Positions 5,990 to 14,473 of a stretch of 14,637 nucleotides of DNA are shown in pieces. The stretch is from assembly GCA_032251435.1 (NCBI GenBank), contig JAVVEH010000067.1:1-14637 (forward strand). Reading direction: 5' to 3'. A program made the position numbers and the translations under genes. The stretch's first letter is position 1, and each line of letters opens with the position of its first letter. The notes under the pieces were generated by a model. That model ran no database searches, was not told where the DNA came from, and worked only from the letters and a program-made list of their open reading frames with translations. This DNA is from JAVVEH01 sp032251435 (GTDB lineage: Bacteria; Verrucomicrobiota; Lentisphaeria; Oligosphaerales; MVZH01).

Positions 5990-7167
5990 CGGCCAATCTC
6001 CTCGTCAGTCAGGTAGCAGGCGGGATCACTGCCCCACATGTTTCCGGTGACCGCCTCGGCCCGCGCCCGCAGATTACCGTTGCAGATATCCAGCCATTTA
6101 CAGGCCGCGCAGCGTCCTTCCAACAAGGTTCCGCGGGCGCGCAGGCTGGCCAGGCATTCATTGGTTTCATCCGACCAGACGCGGCTGAAGGGTGTTTTCC
6201 GGACATTACCCAAGGAATGATTCCGCCAGAACTGGTCGGGAAAGATCTCGCCGTCCCAACTGACGCAACCGATGCCGTGTCCAGAGCTGTTGCCCCCGTT
6301 CATCTTTAGCAATTCAAGAACCGCCGCCGCCCGGTCGGGGTTCTCGCGGAGCAGGCGCAGGTAGATGTGGGGGCCATCGCAATGATTGTCCACGGTGAGC
6401 ACTTCAATCATGTCGCCTCTCATGGCCATTGCCCGGGTGCGGTCCAGGATCAGATCGACCGCCGCCCGCGTCTGGTCATGGTCAAGATCCTGGCGGCGCA
6501 GAGCGGCGCCGCGGCCGGCGTACACCAAATGGTAGAAGCAGACCCGGGGAATGCCCTCGCGTTCGATAAGATCGAATATGCGGCCGATGTCCGGCGCGGT
6601 CTGCGCGCTGATTGTGAACCGCAACCCCACTTTCACACCGGCGGCCAGGCAGGCGCGGATGCCGCGCAGGGCCAGGTCGAAAGCTCCCGGCACGCCGCGA
6701 AATGTGTCATTGGTTTCACCGAGGCCATCCAGGCTCACGCCCACATAGGAAAGGCCGGCATCCTTCAACCGGGCCGCCGTTTCCTCCGTGATCAGCGTGC
6801 CGTTCGTCGACAGAACCGCCCGCACGCCCTTCGCACGGGCCCGGGCGATCAGATCCATGATGTCAGGACGCATCAAAGGTTCGCCGCCGGAGAAGAGGAT
6901 GACCGGCACGCCGAATCCGGCGAGATCATCAATGAGCGCGAAGCCTTCCCGGCGCGTCAGTTCGCCACTGTAGGCGTAATCACGGGATTGTGAGTAACAG
7001 TGGGCGCACCGAAGATTGCACCGGCGGCCCACGTTCCAGACCACCACCGGCTTTTTCTCCCGCGCGAATTGCAGCAGGCGGGCGGGCATCCCCGCAGAAT
7101 CCCCCCCGTACCGCAATACATCTGACGGCGCGACCGCGCCGCAGTAGAGCTTGGATATGCCAATCAT
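5986..7167 (-). CDS. ahbC: AhbC, radical SAM Fe-coproporphyrin III synthase (12,18-didecarboxysiroheme deacetylase)
   Basis: A 393-residue radical SAM protein starting MIGISKLYCG, the conserved beginning of AhbC, which decides the ATG at 7167; in-frame TTG/GTG codons further upstream (up to 7179) would add only four residues. The cluster motif C50-x3-C54-x2-C57 (RCNLRCAHC), GGEP at 94-97 and VSLDGLG near 124 follow. C-terminal cysteines C301, C338, C353, C356, C362 and C384 fit an auxiliary cluster domain, with the CVSWDGEIFPDQFW segment typical of the family. AhbC removes the two acetate side chains of 12,18-didecarboxysiroheme, giving iron-coproporphyrin III for AhbD. No clear Shine-Dalgarno sequence precedes the start, although katG ends only 75 bases upstream. 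Its TGA overlaps the ahbD start. Confidence in the family is high. Confidence 0.9.
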   Translation of the reverse strand: MIGISKLYCGAVAPSDVLRYGGDSAGMPARLLQFAREKKPVVVWNVGRRCNLRCAHCYSQSRDYAYSGELTRREGFALIDDLAGFGVPVILFSGGEPLMRPDIMDLIARARAKGVRAVLSTNGTLITEETAARLKDAGLSYVGVSLDGLGETNDTFRGVPGAFDLALRGIRACLAAGVKVGLRFTISAQTAPDIGRIFDLIEREGIPRVCFYHLVYAGRGAALRRQDLDHDQTRAAVDLILDRTRAMAMRGDMIEVLTVDNHCDGPHIYLRLLRENPDRAAAVLELLKMNGGNSSGHGIGCVSWDGEIFPDQFWRNHSLGNVRKTPFSRVWSDETNECLASLRARGTLLEGRCAACKWLDICNGNLRARAEAVTGNMWGSDPACYLTDEEIGR

Positions 7168-7242
7168 AAAAGACACCAAAGAAGCAAAAATGGATCCTAA
7201 ACCTATGTCGCCGTTTTCCGGGACAGCCCGTCAGGTCTGGGT

Positions 7243-9453
7243 TTAAAGGTCGAAGCGGTCGACGTTCATCACCTTGTCCCAAGCCGCCAGAAAATCGGCG
7301 ACAAATTTTTCCCGGGCATCCTCGCTGGCGTACACTTCGGCGATGGCGCGGAGCTGAGAGTTCGAACCGAAAACCAGATCCACGCGGGTCGCGGTCCACT
7401 TGCGTTCGCCCGTCGCCCGGTCGCGGCCTTCGAACATCTGGCCGTCGTCCGTCAGCGGCTTCCATTCCGTGCCCATATCGAGCAGGTTCACGAAAAAGTC
7501 GTTCGTCAGGGTTTGCGGCCGACGGGTGAACACGCCATGCGGCGCGCCGCCATAGGTCGCCCCCAGCGCCCGCAGGCCGCCGACCAGAACAGTCATCTCC
7601 GGCGCGGTCAGGTTGAGTAATTGCGCCTTGTCAACCAGCAGATGCTCCGCCTCGACGGAAAATCTTGTTTTCAAGTAGTTGCGGAAGCCATCCGCCAGAG
7701 GTTCCAGCACGGCGAACGCCTCGCTGTCGGTCTGTTCCGGCGCCGCGTCCATGCGTCCCGGCGTGAAGGGAACCCGCACATCGAAGCCGGCGGCTTTGGC
7801 GGCGGCCTCGACAGCGGCGCAACCGCCCAGGACAATCAGGTCGGCCAGAGACACCTTCTTTCCGCCCGATTGATTCGTGTTGAACCGCTTCCGGATCGCT
7901 TCCAGCGTCGTCAACACCGTGCCCAGTTGTTCCGGTTGGTTGACCTCCCAGTCCTTCTGCGGAGCCAGACGGACGCGCCCGCCGTTGGCGCCGCCGCGCT
8001 TGTCTGAGCCGCGGAATGTGGAAGCTGACGCCCAGGCGGTATATACCAGTTGCTGGATGGACAGCTCCGAGGCGAGGATGTCTTTCTTAAGTTCCGCGAC
8101 ATCACTGGCATTGACCAGCTCGTGATCAACAGCGGGGATGGGATCCTGCCAGATCAGCTCCTCATCGGGCACTTCCGGCCCCAGATAGCGGGCGCGCGGT
8201 CCCATGTCGCGGTGAGTCAGTTTGAACCAGGCGCGGGCGAAGGCGTCCTCAAATTCTTCGGGGTGGTCGAGAAAACGCCGCGATATCGGCGCGTAGACCG
8301 GGTCGAACTTCAGCGCCAGATCGGCCGTAGTCATCATGGGCCGATGCTTCTTCGCCGGGTCGTGCGCGTCGGCGATCATATCCTCTTCCGCCACATCCTT
8401 CGCCAGCCACTGATGGGCGCCGGCCGGGCTTTTGACCAGTTCGTAGTCGTACCCGAGCAGCACCTTCAAGTACCCCATGTCCCATGTTGTCGGATGCGGC
8501 TTCCAGGCGCCCTCGATGCCGCTGGAGATTGTGTCGCCGCCTTTGCCGCTGCCGAAGCTGCTTTTCCAGCCAAGCCCCATCTCTTCAAGGGGAGCGGCTT
8601 CAGGTTCCGGCCCGACATGCTTGGTGTCGCCAGCGCCGTGACACTTGCCAAAGGTGTGTCCGCCGGCGACGAGCGCGACAGTCTCCTCATCGTTCATGGC
8701 CATGCGCTCGAAGGTCACGCGGATATCATGGGCGGAGGCCAGGGGATCGGGATTGCCGTCGGGGCCCTCCGGATTCACGTAAATCAATCCCATTTGCACC
8801 GCCGCCAGGGGATTTTCCAGATCCCGGTCCCCGGAATAGCGGCTGTCGGGTTTGTCGCTTGAGGCCAGCCATTCTTTCTCAGCGCCCCAATAGACATCTT
8901 CCTCCGGTTCCCAGATATCCTCACGGCCACCGGCGAATCCAAAGGTTTTAAAGCCCATCGACTCCAGGGCGCAGTTGCCGGCCAGGATCATCAAATCAGC
9001 CCAGGAAATGTTCTGTCCGTATTTTTTCTTGACAGGCCAAAGCAGCCTGCGGGCCTTGTCCAGGTTCACGTTATCCGGCCAGCTGTTGATCGGCGCGAAG
9101 CGCTGATTGCCGGTGCCGCCGCCGCCGCGTCCGTCGGAGACGCGGTAAGTACCGGCGCTATGCCAGGCCATGCGGATAAACAACGGACCATAATGGCCCC
9201 AGTCAGCCGGCCACCAGTCCTGTGAATCCGTCATCAGGGTGTAAAGATCTTTCTTCACGGCCGCCAGATCGAGCGCCTTGAAGGCTTCGGCGTAGTTAAA
9301 GGTCTCACCGAGGGGATTTCCGGCCGGCGGGTCCTGATGCAGCATTTTCAGATTCAACTGATCGGGCCACCAGTCCCGGTTTGAGGTGCCCTTGGCGGCG
9401 GGATGGACGCTTGTTGTTTTGCCGGTGACGGGACATTTGGCTTCGTTGCTCAT
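7243..9453 (-). CDS. katG: Catalase-peroxidase KatG
   Basis: A 736-residue bifunctional heme catalase-peroxidase, normal full length, with the N-terminal active domain and the C-terminal heme-free duplicate. Distal pocket residues R94, W97 and H98 lie in RMAWHSAGTYR and the proximal heme ligand H266 in GGHTFGKCHG. The unique Trp-Tyr-Met adduct needed for catalase activity can be formed by W97, Y225 (GLIYVNPEG) and M251 (FERMAMND). It decomposes H2O2 in the cytoplasm. It starts at an ATG preceded by AAAGGA (positions 9466-9461 on the minus strand) and about 35 bases downstream of a good sigma70-type promoter. The ahbCDAB heme genes follow on the same strand after 75 bases, which suggests that they may share its transcript. 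No signal peptide and no missing active-site residue. Confidence 0.98.
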   Translation of the reverse strand: MSNEAKCPVTGKTTSVHPAAKGTSNRDWWPDQLNLKMLHQDPPAGNPLGETFNYAEAFKALDLAAVKKDLYTLMTDSQDWWPADWGHYGPLFIRMAWHSAGTYRVSDGRGGGGTGNQRFAPINSWPDNVNLDKARRLLWPVKKKYGQNISWADLMILAGNCALESMGFKTFGFAGGREDIWEPEEDVYWGAEKEWLASSDKPDSRYSGDRDLENPLAAVQMGLIYVNPEGPDGNPDPLASAHDIRVTFERMAMNDEETVALVAGGHTFGKCHGAGDTKHVGPEPEAAPLEEMGLGWKSSFGSGKGGDTISSGIEGAWKPHPTTWDMGYLKVLLGYDYELVKSPAGAHQWLAKDVAEEDMIADAHDPAKKHRPMMTTADLALKFDPVYAPISRRFLDHPEEFEDAFARAWFKLTHRDMGPRARYLGPEVPDEELIWQDPIPAVDHELVNASDVAELKKDILASELSIQQLVYTAWASASTFRGSDKRGGANGGRVRLAPQKDWEVNQPEQLGTVLTTLEAIRKRFNTNQSGGKKVSLADLIVLGGCAAVEAAAKAAGFDVRVPFTPGRMDAAPEQTDSEAFAVLEPLADGFRNYLKTRFSVEAEHLLVDKAQLLNLTAPEMTVLVGGLRALGATYGGAPHGVFTRRPQTLTNDFFVNLLDMGTEWKPLTDDGQMFEGRDRATGERKWTATRVDLVFGSNSQLRAIAEVYASEDAREKFVADFLAAWDKVMNVDRFDL

Positions 9454-9495
9454 GGGTGGTTCCTTTCGTTTTTATCGTGATTTTGCGACGGATCG

Positions 9496-9525
9496 ACCAT
9501 AGCGACATGCTCACCGCCGTGTCAA
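9496..9525 (-). promoter_or_regulatory. Sigma70-type promoter of katG
   Basis: On the minus strand TTGACA (9525-9520), an 18-base spacer, and TATGGT (9501-9496) lie about 40 bases before the katG ATG. The -35 is a perfect match, the -10 matches at four of six bases. No recognisable Fur, PerR or OxyR box is seen. If there is no internal promoter it would also serve ahbCDAB. Confidence 0.6.
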
Positions 9526-9561
9526 GTCATCTTTCAGCCGCCCGCCGGGACTGGATTATCG

Positions 9562-9975
9562 TCAGCATTCTCCGTCTGAAAGCGTCCGCCCGGTGTCGGG
9601 CGGCAATGTCTTCAGGCGGAGCACATGGACCGTGACACCGACCGCCACCGCGCACAGCAGACCTTTCAGCCACCAAGCGCGGGCGACCTGCAGAATAGAA
9701 TAGCCCATCACAATCCAGAGCAACGCGAGCGCGGCGACCTTGGCCCGCGGGGTCATCCCGTGGCGCGTGCGGTAATTGCGGATATACCCGCCCAGCCAGC
9801 GGTTGCGCGTGAGCCAGTGATAAAGACGATCTGACCCCCGCATGAAGCAGGCGGCGGCAAGCAAAAGAAACGGTGTGGTCGGCAACAGGGGCACAACGAC
9901 ACCAGCGACACCAAGCCCGAGGGCAATCACCCCGGCCATGACGAGAAGGTGTCTTTTGACGCGTTGAGCGTGCAT
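9562..9975 (-). CDS. DUF454 (YbaN-like) inner membrane protein
   Basis: A 137-residue small membrane protein. The segment LGVAGVVVPLLPTTPFLLLAAACF (about 21-44) is the DUF454/YbaN hallmark, with LPTTPFLLLA most diagnostic; two further hydrophobic helices occupy about 79-96 (VKVAALALL part) and 100-118, with the basic RNRWLGGYIRNYR loop (57-69) between. The role of this family is not known. I chose ATG 9975 (MHAQRVKRH) because the family begins near here, GGGGAG directly precedes it, and the strong promoter upstream would start transcription near 10113, past the alternative GTG at 10116. The start leaves a leader of about 140 bases. It lies between katG and the divergent sdaA gene, with no evident link to either. 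Confidence 0.85.
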   Translation of the reverse strand: MHAQRVKRHLLVMAGVIALGLGVAGVVVPLLPTTPFLLLAAACFMRGSDRLYHWLTRNRWLGGYIRNYRTRHGMTPRAKVAALALLWIVMGYSILQVARAWWLKGLLCAVAVGVTVHVLRLKTLPPDTGRTLSDGEC

Positions 9976-10119
9976 CGCTCCCCTTTTGTTCGTTTGCGAC
10001 TTCCCCGCCCTGTTCCGCCATCCGGCGGGCTTCGCGGAGACCGCGCGACCCAACACAAACTGAAACACCCCCCCGTCATCTCCCCCGTCACAGGCTATGA
10101 CTCGATACGTGTTCACCGG

Positions 10120-10148
10120 ACTATACTGACTGATTGACGGCTTGTCAA
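10120..10148 (-). promoter_or_regulatory. Strong sigma70-type promoter of the DUF454 gene
   Basis: On the minus strand a perfect TTGACA (10148-10143), a 17-base spacer, and TATAGT (10125-10120). Predicted start of transcription is near 10113, leaving a leader of about 140 bases. It is the best promoter in the window. Confidence 0.65.
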
Positions 10149-10169
10149 ACCACCTCTTCAGATTATCTT
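10142..10169 (+). promoter_or_regulatory. Possible promoter of sdaA sharing its -35 with the divergent promoter
   Basis: TTGTCA (10142-10147), a 16-base spacer, and TATCTT (10164-10169) read toward sdaA. The -35 occupies the same TTGTCAA heptamer that gives TTGACA on the other strand, so the two RNA polymerases could not bind together. The -10 is only fair and the leader to the ATG is long (~130 bases). Confidence 0.35.
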
Positions 10170-10308
10170 AAGGGCGGGGACACGCGGTTCGCTATGTCAG
10201 CCAAAGCTCTTCACATTTCATCCATGAGTCCACCCGTTCACGATAATCACCGCGATAGCCAACACCTTGTTTTCCGGCCGGTTTTCCGGTCGGCTCTGAA
10301 AGCGCCTC

Positions 10309-11727
10309 ATGCCGCCTAGCCGTATTTCTGTCTTTGACATGTTTAAAATCGGGGTTGGCCCCTCGAGTTCACATACGCTGGGCCCGTGGCGGGCGGCGCG
10401 TCACAGCCTCGCCTGCCTGGAACAGGAGAACCTGCTCGCTTCAGTCCGACGTGTGAGCTGCCGACTCTACGGATCCCTGGCCTATACCGGCCGGGGACAC
10501 CGCACGGATGCCGCCATCATCTTCGGTCTGTCAGGACTGGATCCGACAACGGTTGACACGGTATCCCTCGCCGACCGGTTGGAGACGGTGACCCGCGCGA
10601 AATCCATCGCCCTGAATGGCGGCTCCTCCATCCCCTTCGACCACGATGCGGATATCGAGTATGACACCGGAACCGCCGTCGCCACACATCCCAACACGTT
10701 TGACATCACCTACCGGCTCAGCCGTGGCCGCCGACTGTCACATCGTTACGTGTCTCCGGGAGGCGGCGCTTTTCACCGCCATGGAGAGGCGGTTCGGGAT
10801 TTTGACAGACCGGAGCCGCCTCATCCATGCCAGACAGCCGGGGAATTGCTGCGCCGCTGCCGGGCGACCGGGCGGAGCATTCCGGAGTTAGTTCTGGAAA
10901 ACGAGCGATTCTGGCAATCGGCCGCGACCGTGGACGCGCGGCTCCGAAAGATCTGGGAAACCATGAAACAATGCGTGCTGGAGGGAGTGTCCGAACGCGG
11001 CATCCTGCCTGGTGGACTCGGCGTGCGGCGGCGGGCGCCGATTTTAGCGTCCAAGCTCGCCGCCCGTGAAGGACCGTTTGGCGAAGAGCTTCTGGACCGC
11101 TTGTCGACCGAACGGCCGGGACCGGAGACCGTGTCGCTCTGGACCTCGACCTTCGCGTTGGCGGTTAACGAGGTCAACGCGGCTATGGGCCGCGTGGTCA
11201 CCTCGCCGACGAACGGCGCCGCCGGGGTTGTCCCCGCCGTGCTTCTGTACGCCTGGTGCTTCGAAGGAAAAAACCATTTCGAGCACGTCCGGGACATGTT
11301 ATGCACGGCCGGGGAGCTTGGCTCACTATATGTGAAAGGGGCGACAGTCAGCGCGGCTCAGGGAGGGTGCCAGGCTGAGGTGGGTGTCTCCGCGTCAATG
11401 GCGGCCGGAGGGCTCGCCCAGATCATGGGAGGCAGCCCGGAACAAGTGGCCGCCGCCGCGGAAATGGCGATGGAACACCACCTCGGACTGACCTGCGACC
11501 CGGTGGGCGGACTGGTTCAAATTCCGTGTATCGAACGGAACGCCTTCGGGGCTTCGACCGCCATCCTCGCCGCCCGACTGGCCCTGGCCGGGGATCCGGC
11601 GGTCTCCCGCGTCAGCTTGGACGATGTCATCGCGACGATGTGGAGCACAGCGCGGGACATGAACGACAAGTATAAAGAAACGTCCAGAGGGGGACTCGCG
11701 GTGTCAGTGAAAGTGCCTGACTGTTGA
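10309..11727 (+). CDS. sdaA: L-serine ammonia-lyase (iron-sulfur L-serine dehydratase), single-chain type
   Basis: A 472-residue protein with both domains on one chain: the beta domain, starting SVFDMFKIGVGPSSSHTLGP (about 7-26), and the alpha catalytic domain from about residue 200. The three cluster ligands are C354, C396 and C407, which gives exactly the C-x41-C-x10-C spacing of type 1 L-serine dehydratases. TSPTNGAAGVVPA (298-310) and CDPVGGLVQIPC (396-407) are diagnostic. The enzyme deaminates L-serine to pyruvate and ammonia with a [4Fe-4S] cluster, which is oxygen-sensitive, in keeping with the anaerobic-type neighbours. The ATG at 10309 has a weak ribosome binding site; the conserved domain begins within a few residues of it. 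Likely transcribed alone from a promoter near 10142, opposite to DUF454. Full length, no missing key residue. Confidence 0.95.
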   Translation: MPPSRISVFDMFKIGVGPSSSHTLGPWRAARHSLACLEQENLLASVRRVSCRLYGSLAYTGRGHRTDAAIIFGLSGLDPTTVDTVSLADRLETVTRAKSIALNGGSSIPFDHDADIEYDTGTAVATHPNTFDITYRLSRGRRLSHRYVSPGGGAFHRHGEAVRDFDRPEPPHPCQTAGELLRRCRATGRSIPELVLENERFWQSAATVDARLRKIWETMKQCVLEGVSERGILPGGLGVRRRAPILASKLAAREGPFGEELLDRLSTERPGPETVSLWTSTFALAVNEVNAAMGRVVTSPTNGAAGVVPAVLLYAWCFEGKNHFEHVRDMLCTAGELGSLYVKGATVSAAQGGCQAEVGVSASMAAGGLAQIMGGSPEQVAAAAEMAMEHHLGLTCDPVGGLVQIPCIERNAFGASTAILAARLALAGDPAVSRVSLDDVIATMWSTARDMNDKYKETSRGGLAVSVKVPDC

Positions 11728-11765
11728 GACGGTGTCATCCACCGCGCGCTGGTCAGAATCTGTTT

Positions 11766-11788
11766 GGCCCCGCCCCGGCGGGGAAGCC
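11766..11788 (+). terminator. GC hairpin after sdaA, possible terminator
   Basis: CCCCGC (11768-11773) and GCGGGG (11778-11783) form a 6-base stem with a CCCG loop, with GG/CC able to extend it past a short internal loop. Only a loose T-run follows (CTTGACGCTTTT), so termination on the plus strand is plausible but not strong. It separates convergent sdaA and the helicase. Confidence 0.35.
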
Positions 11789-11815
11789 TTGACGCTTTTC
11801 CTCACCGGTGTCCGG

Positions 11816-14332
11816 TTACGCGGGCATGATCTCACCATCCCTCTGTACCGCATAGGCCAAGCGCTGAAAAATCGTGCTTCGAGCCCCCTTGACCAGACAG
11901 TCTAAATCGCCAATAATGATCAGCTCCCGCCGACAGCGGGTATGACCGACATTCACCCGGTTTGGATCATCAATAAAGCCAATCCGGCAGGCGCTGTTAC
12001 TGCGCACATAGGAAATAATCACGGCGTCACTTTCCGCTCCCTGAAAGCTGTCGACCGTCGAGACATTCCGATGCAGAAACGTGTTCCAGTCCTCCTCCCT
12101 GATGTCACCGCCCGAACACGCGCGGGCCTCGGTGAGAGAGAGCATGTTCCGCACCAGCCGGACCTGTCGCCGATACGGAGTGATCACGCTGATTTCAGAC
12201 AGAGCATAGCGACCGAGCAACTGGTACACTGATTGAACCACAAGCCGGGCTTCCAGGGGATTTTCCAAGCCGGGACGCTTTCCTCCCAGGATCACGCGCT
12301 CGCGCCTCTCCTCCTCCGGCAGTGAGCTGGTGGTCACAACACGCAGACTGGACGGAGGATATTTCGCCAGTCGTTCGGCATAGGAGAGGCGAAAATATTC
12401 CGCCTGATCACTGGGCCTGACCCGGGCGTTGTAAAATAATGTCGAAGCGAACCGCATCAAACGGGGATTTTGACACCGATATGAATTCCGCAGCATGACA
12501 ATGGGAAAACAGCGCTGCTCATTCAGCCATTCCAAGGCGCTGACTTTAACCAACGCCCAAAGGTGCCGGGGAACCGCCTCCCATGTTTCACGCATTTCAT
12601 CTTCCACCTCAACCGGCATGGGAAAAGGCGGTAATTGGCGGTGATCCCCGAACAGCACCGCGCGCCGCGCCACCTGGCAGCAGAGCAAAAACTCCGCCAT
12701 TCCGGACATTCCCGCCTCATCAAAGATCACCACATCATAAAGGCCGTTCGCTTCCCGATCCGCGGCGATAATGTCATCCCGGAGGCATCCCACATGCGTG
12801 CCGGCATACACCATTCCGCCGCTGTCACCCCGCTTTTCCAGAAATCGGCGCACGTTCGCGTCGATCCCGGCCCAGCATGTGTCCACCACGTCCGGAGCGA
12901 TCACTTTGTCACGATTGCCAAAGCGAAGTAAGGGCAGATCCATAACCCGGCGGCAGATATTATCCACGGCCGCGTTGGACGGCGCCGTCACCAGCACCCG
13001 TTTTCCCCGCCGGACCAGCTCGCGCAAGACGGTTTCGAGCACGGCCGTCTTGCCGGTTCCCGGGGGCCCTTGAATCAACACCGTGTCGTTATCATGATTC
13101 ACCGCCTGACACCACGCTTGCCCCTGGCTGCTGTCCAGGTGGTCCGGCGGGGACGCGTCATCGTATCCGCCAGTTTGGGATTCACCCGTTCCCAGCACAG
13201 CGTTGGAAGCCCCGGCCAGCCGACGCTGATCCCTGAAATGGGCGAGCAGGCTTTCCACCGCTCCGGCGATAAACCGCCAGGGACTCTGCTGGGGCCGGGC
13301 GACAAGGCCAGGGCCCGGAACAATCTGGCAAGACGGATCAAGCCAGCGGATGATACCTTGGATCAAATCCAGATCAGCCACCCCGACAATCAGTTCTCCC
13401 AACGGCTGTGACCAGCCATCCCGAAAAATCTGATAGCGATCGCCTTCATCTATCGGCAGGATCGTCTCCACCGGCAGTTCCACCCCAATTTCACCGCGGC
13501 TGTCATCTGTCCCGACAATCCTGGCCCGGGCCAAGTCTAGAACATGCCCGGCCGCATGCTCGGCCAGGCGGGCGCAAACGGCGGCTAGAAACTCCAGCTC
13601 CCGGCTGATACGACCAGGGGAACGGGCTGGCATCCGCATGACCCGGGCGCCGCCGCCCGGAACCCGCCGCCGGGCGGACACCTCCTCGCCTGGACTCTCC
13701 GAACGGGCGTAGGTGTCCCCGAAGGGAAGCGTCAACTGCGGCCCCAGCTCATCTTCCGGCATGTCTTCCGCCGCTTTCTTCAGCATCTTCCGCATAAAGG
13801 GAAAACTGAGGTTTTTCATTAACCGCACCACCCGGCTGTCATGACGGGGGGCCACTGCCTCGATGGCCCGGCGAAAATCGCCGAGCGTGATATCCAGAAC
13901 ATGCCGCGTGGGGTTAGTCTTCCGCATCCAGGCGATAACATCATAAACGACCTCTAACCGCTCCCCGAAAGACAATTCCTCCTCCTCCCAGGAAACGGAC
14001 GGTAATTCATGCACGACCGGAGCGTCTTCACTTAATCCAAGCAGAAAAAACTGACTGGCCTCCTCTCCCTCAATGGTGAGGACGGGCGCCAGCTCATCCG
14101 CATGCCAGTCCACCCAGGCCACCCGCCGCCCCGCCCCGGTCAACTCCAGCTCATGGCCGCCGACAGTAAGCGTTTCATCGTCAACCAGCCAGGGCCGAGG
14201 CTCACAGACATCTTCCCACATGTGATAGAACTGACAGGAGCCGACCAGCTCCGGATTCACATTCCAAAGCCGATCGGCCTCCTTGAAATATTGGTCTATT
14301 TTTTCTAATTCCAGATGCAAAAACAGCCTCAT
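11816..14332 (-). CDS. SF1B DNA/RNA helicase of the UPF1/DNA2/IGHMBP2 type
   Basis: An 838-residue protein with a complete set of superfamily 1 helicase motifs in its C-terminal half: Q-motif-like SSQGQAW (401-407), Walker A GPPGTGKT (422-429), Ia APSNAAVDNICRR (450-462), II DEAG (538-541), III GDHRQLPP (562-569), IV SYR (617-619), V STVDSFQGAESD (758-769) and VI NVGHTRCRRE (794-803). Motif II ends in G and motif VI has GH where NVA(L/V)TR is usual. The ATP-driven helicase should move on single-stranded DNA or RNA; which one is unknown. The N-terminal ~400 residues show a beta-rich segment (about 272-345, RIVGTDDSRGEIGVELPVE) that may be the OB/1B-like domain, and otherwise match nothing I recognise. 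It has no nuclease motif. Start ATG 14332 lacks a good Shine-Dalgarno. No neighbour on its strand suggests a partner. Confidence 0.85.
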   Translation of the reverse strand: MRLFLHLELEKIDQYFKEADRLWNVNPELVGSCQFYHMWEDVCEPRPWLVDDETLTVGGHELELTGAGRRVAWVDWHADELAPVLTIEGEEASQFFLLGLSEDAPVVHELPSVSWEEEELSFGERLEVVYDVIAWMRKTNPTRHVLDITLGDFRRAIEAVAPRHDSRVVRLMKNLSFPFMRKMLKKAAEDMPEDELGPQLTLPFGDTYARSESPGEEVSARRRVPGGGARVMRMPARSPGRISRELEFLAAVCARLAEHAAGHVLDLARARIVGTDDSRGEIGVELPVETILPIDEGDRYQIFRDGWSQPLGELIVGVADLDLIQGIIRWLDPSCQIVPGPGLVARPQQSPWRFIAGAVESLLAHFRDQRRLAGASNAVLGTGESQTGGYDDASPPDHLDSSQGQAWCQAVNHDNDTVLIQGPPGTGKTAVLETVLRELVRRGKRVLVTAPSNAAVDNICRRVMDLPLLRFGNRDKVIAPDVVDTCWAGIDANVRRFLEKRGDSGGMVYAGTHVGCLRDDIIAADREANGLYDVVIFDEAGMSGMAEFLLCCQVARRAVLFGDHRQLPPFPMPVEVEDEMRETWEAVPRHLWALVKVSALEWLNEQRCFPIVMLRNSYRCQNPRLMRFASTLFYNARVRPSDQAEYFRLSYAERLAKYPPSSLRVVTTSSLPEEERRERVILGGKRPGLENPLEARLVVQSVYQLLGRYALSEISVITPYRRQVRLVRNMLSLTEARACSGGDIREEDWNTFLHRNVSTVDSFQGAESDAVIISYVRSNSACRIGFIDDPNRVNVGHTRCRRELIIIGDLDCLVKGARSTIFQRLAYAVQRDGEIMPA

Positions 14333-14383
14333 TTCACAGCCATCCCGGGGGGATGCCCAAAAACCATTGTCAAGACCCTACCA

Positions 14384-14410
14384 GAACCGAGATCCAATGG
14401 ATTTCGGTTC
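14384..14410 (-). promoter_or_regulatory. Long inverted repeat in the helicase leader
   Basis: GAACCGAGATCC (14384-14395) and GGATTTCGGTTC (14399-14410) are 12-base arms with one wobble pair and a 3-base loop; CC/GG at the outside extends it past one mismatch. No T-run follows on the minus strand, so it looks like an operator or a leader RNA stem rather than a terminator. Confidence 0.45.
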
Positions 14411-14473
14411 CGGACAAGGTTCCGGGGCAAGGATGGGATTTTATTCGCGGACAAAGCGCCGACAGCGGAGCGT

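Larger units (their letters stand above)
9976..10308. other. Intergenic region between DUF454 and sdaA with back-to-back promoters
   Basis: It holds the ~140-base DUF454 leader (minus strand, containing direct GACGGGGG repeats and several GC stems), the two divergent promoters described separately, and then about 140 bases ahead of the sdaA start with CCGGCCGGTTTTCCGGTCGG-like inverted sequence near 10275-10295. No gene is recognised. Confidence 0.5.

Noticed and set aside
5776..8862. Long plus-strand open frames opposite ahbD, ahbC and katG (e.g. 5776-6309, 6367-6993, 8050-8862)
   Set aside because: They lie opposite well-identified genes in GC-rich DNA, have low-complexity Arg/Gly/Ala-rich translations and no recognised domain.
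9976..10116. Longer N-terminus of DUF454 from GTG 10116
   Set aside because: The predicted transcription start lies near 10113, the extension is not like the family, and GGGGAG favours ATG 9975.
14353..14374. TTGACA on the minus strand (14372-14367) as the helicase -35
   Set aside because: The position of a -10 hexamer at 15-19 bases is GC-rich (CCCCCGGG) with no TATAAT-like sequence.
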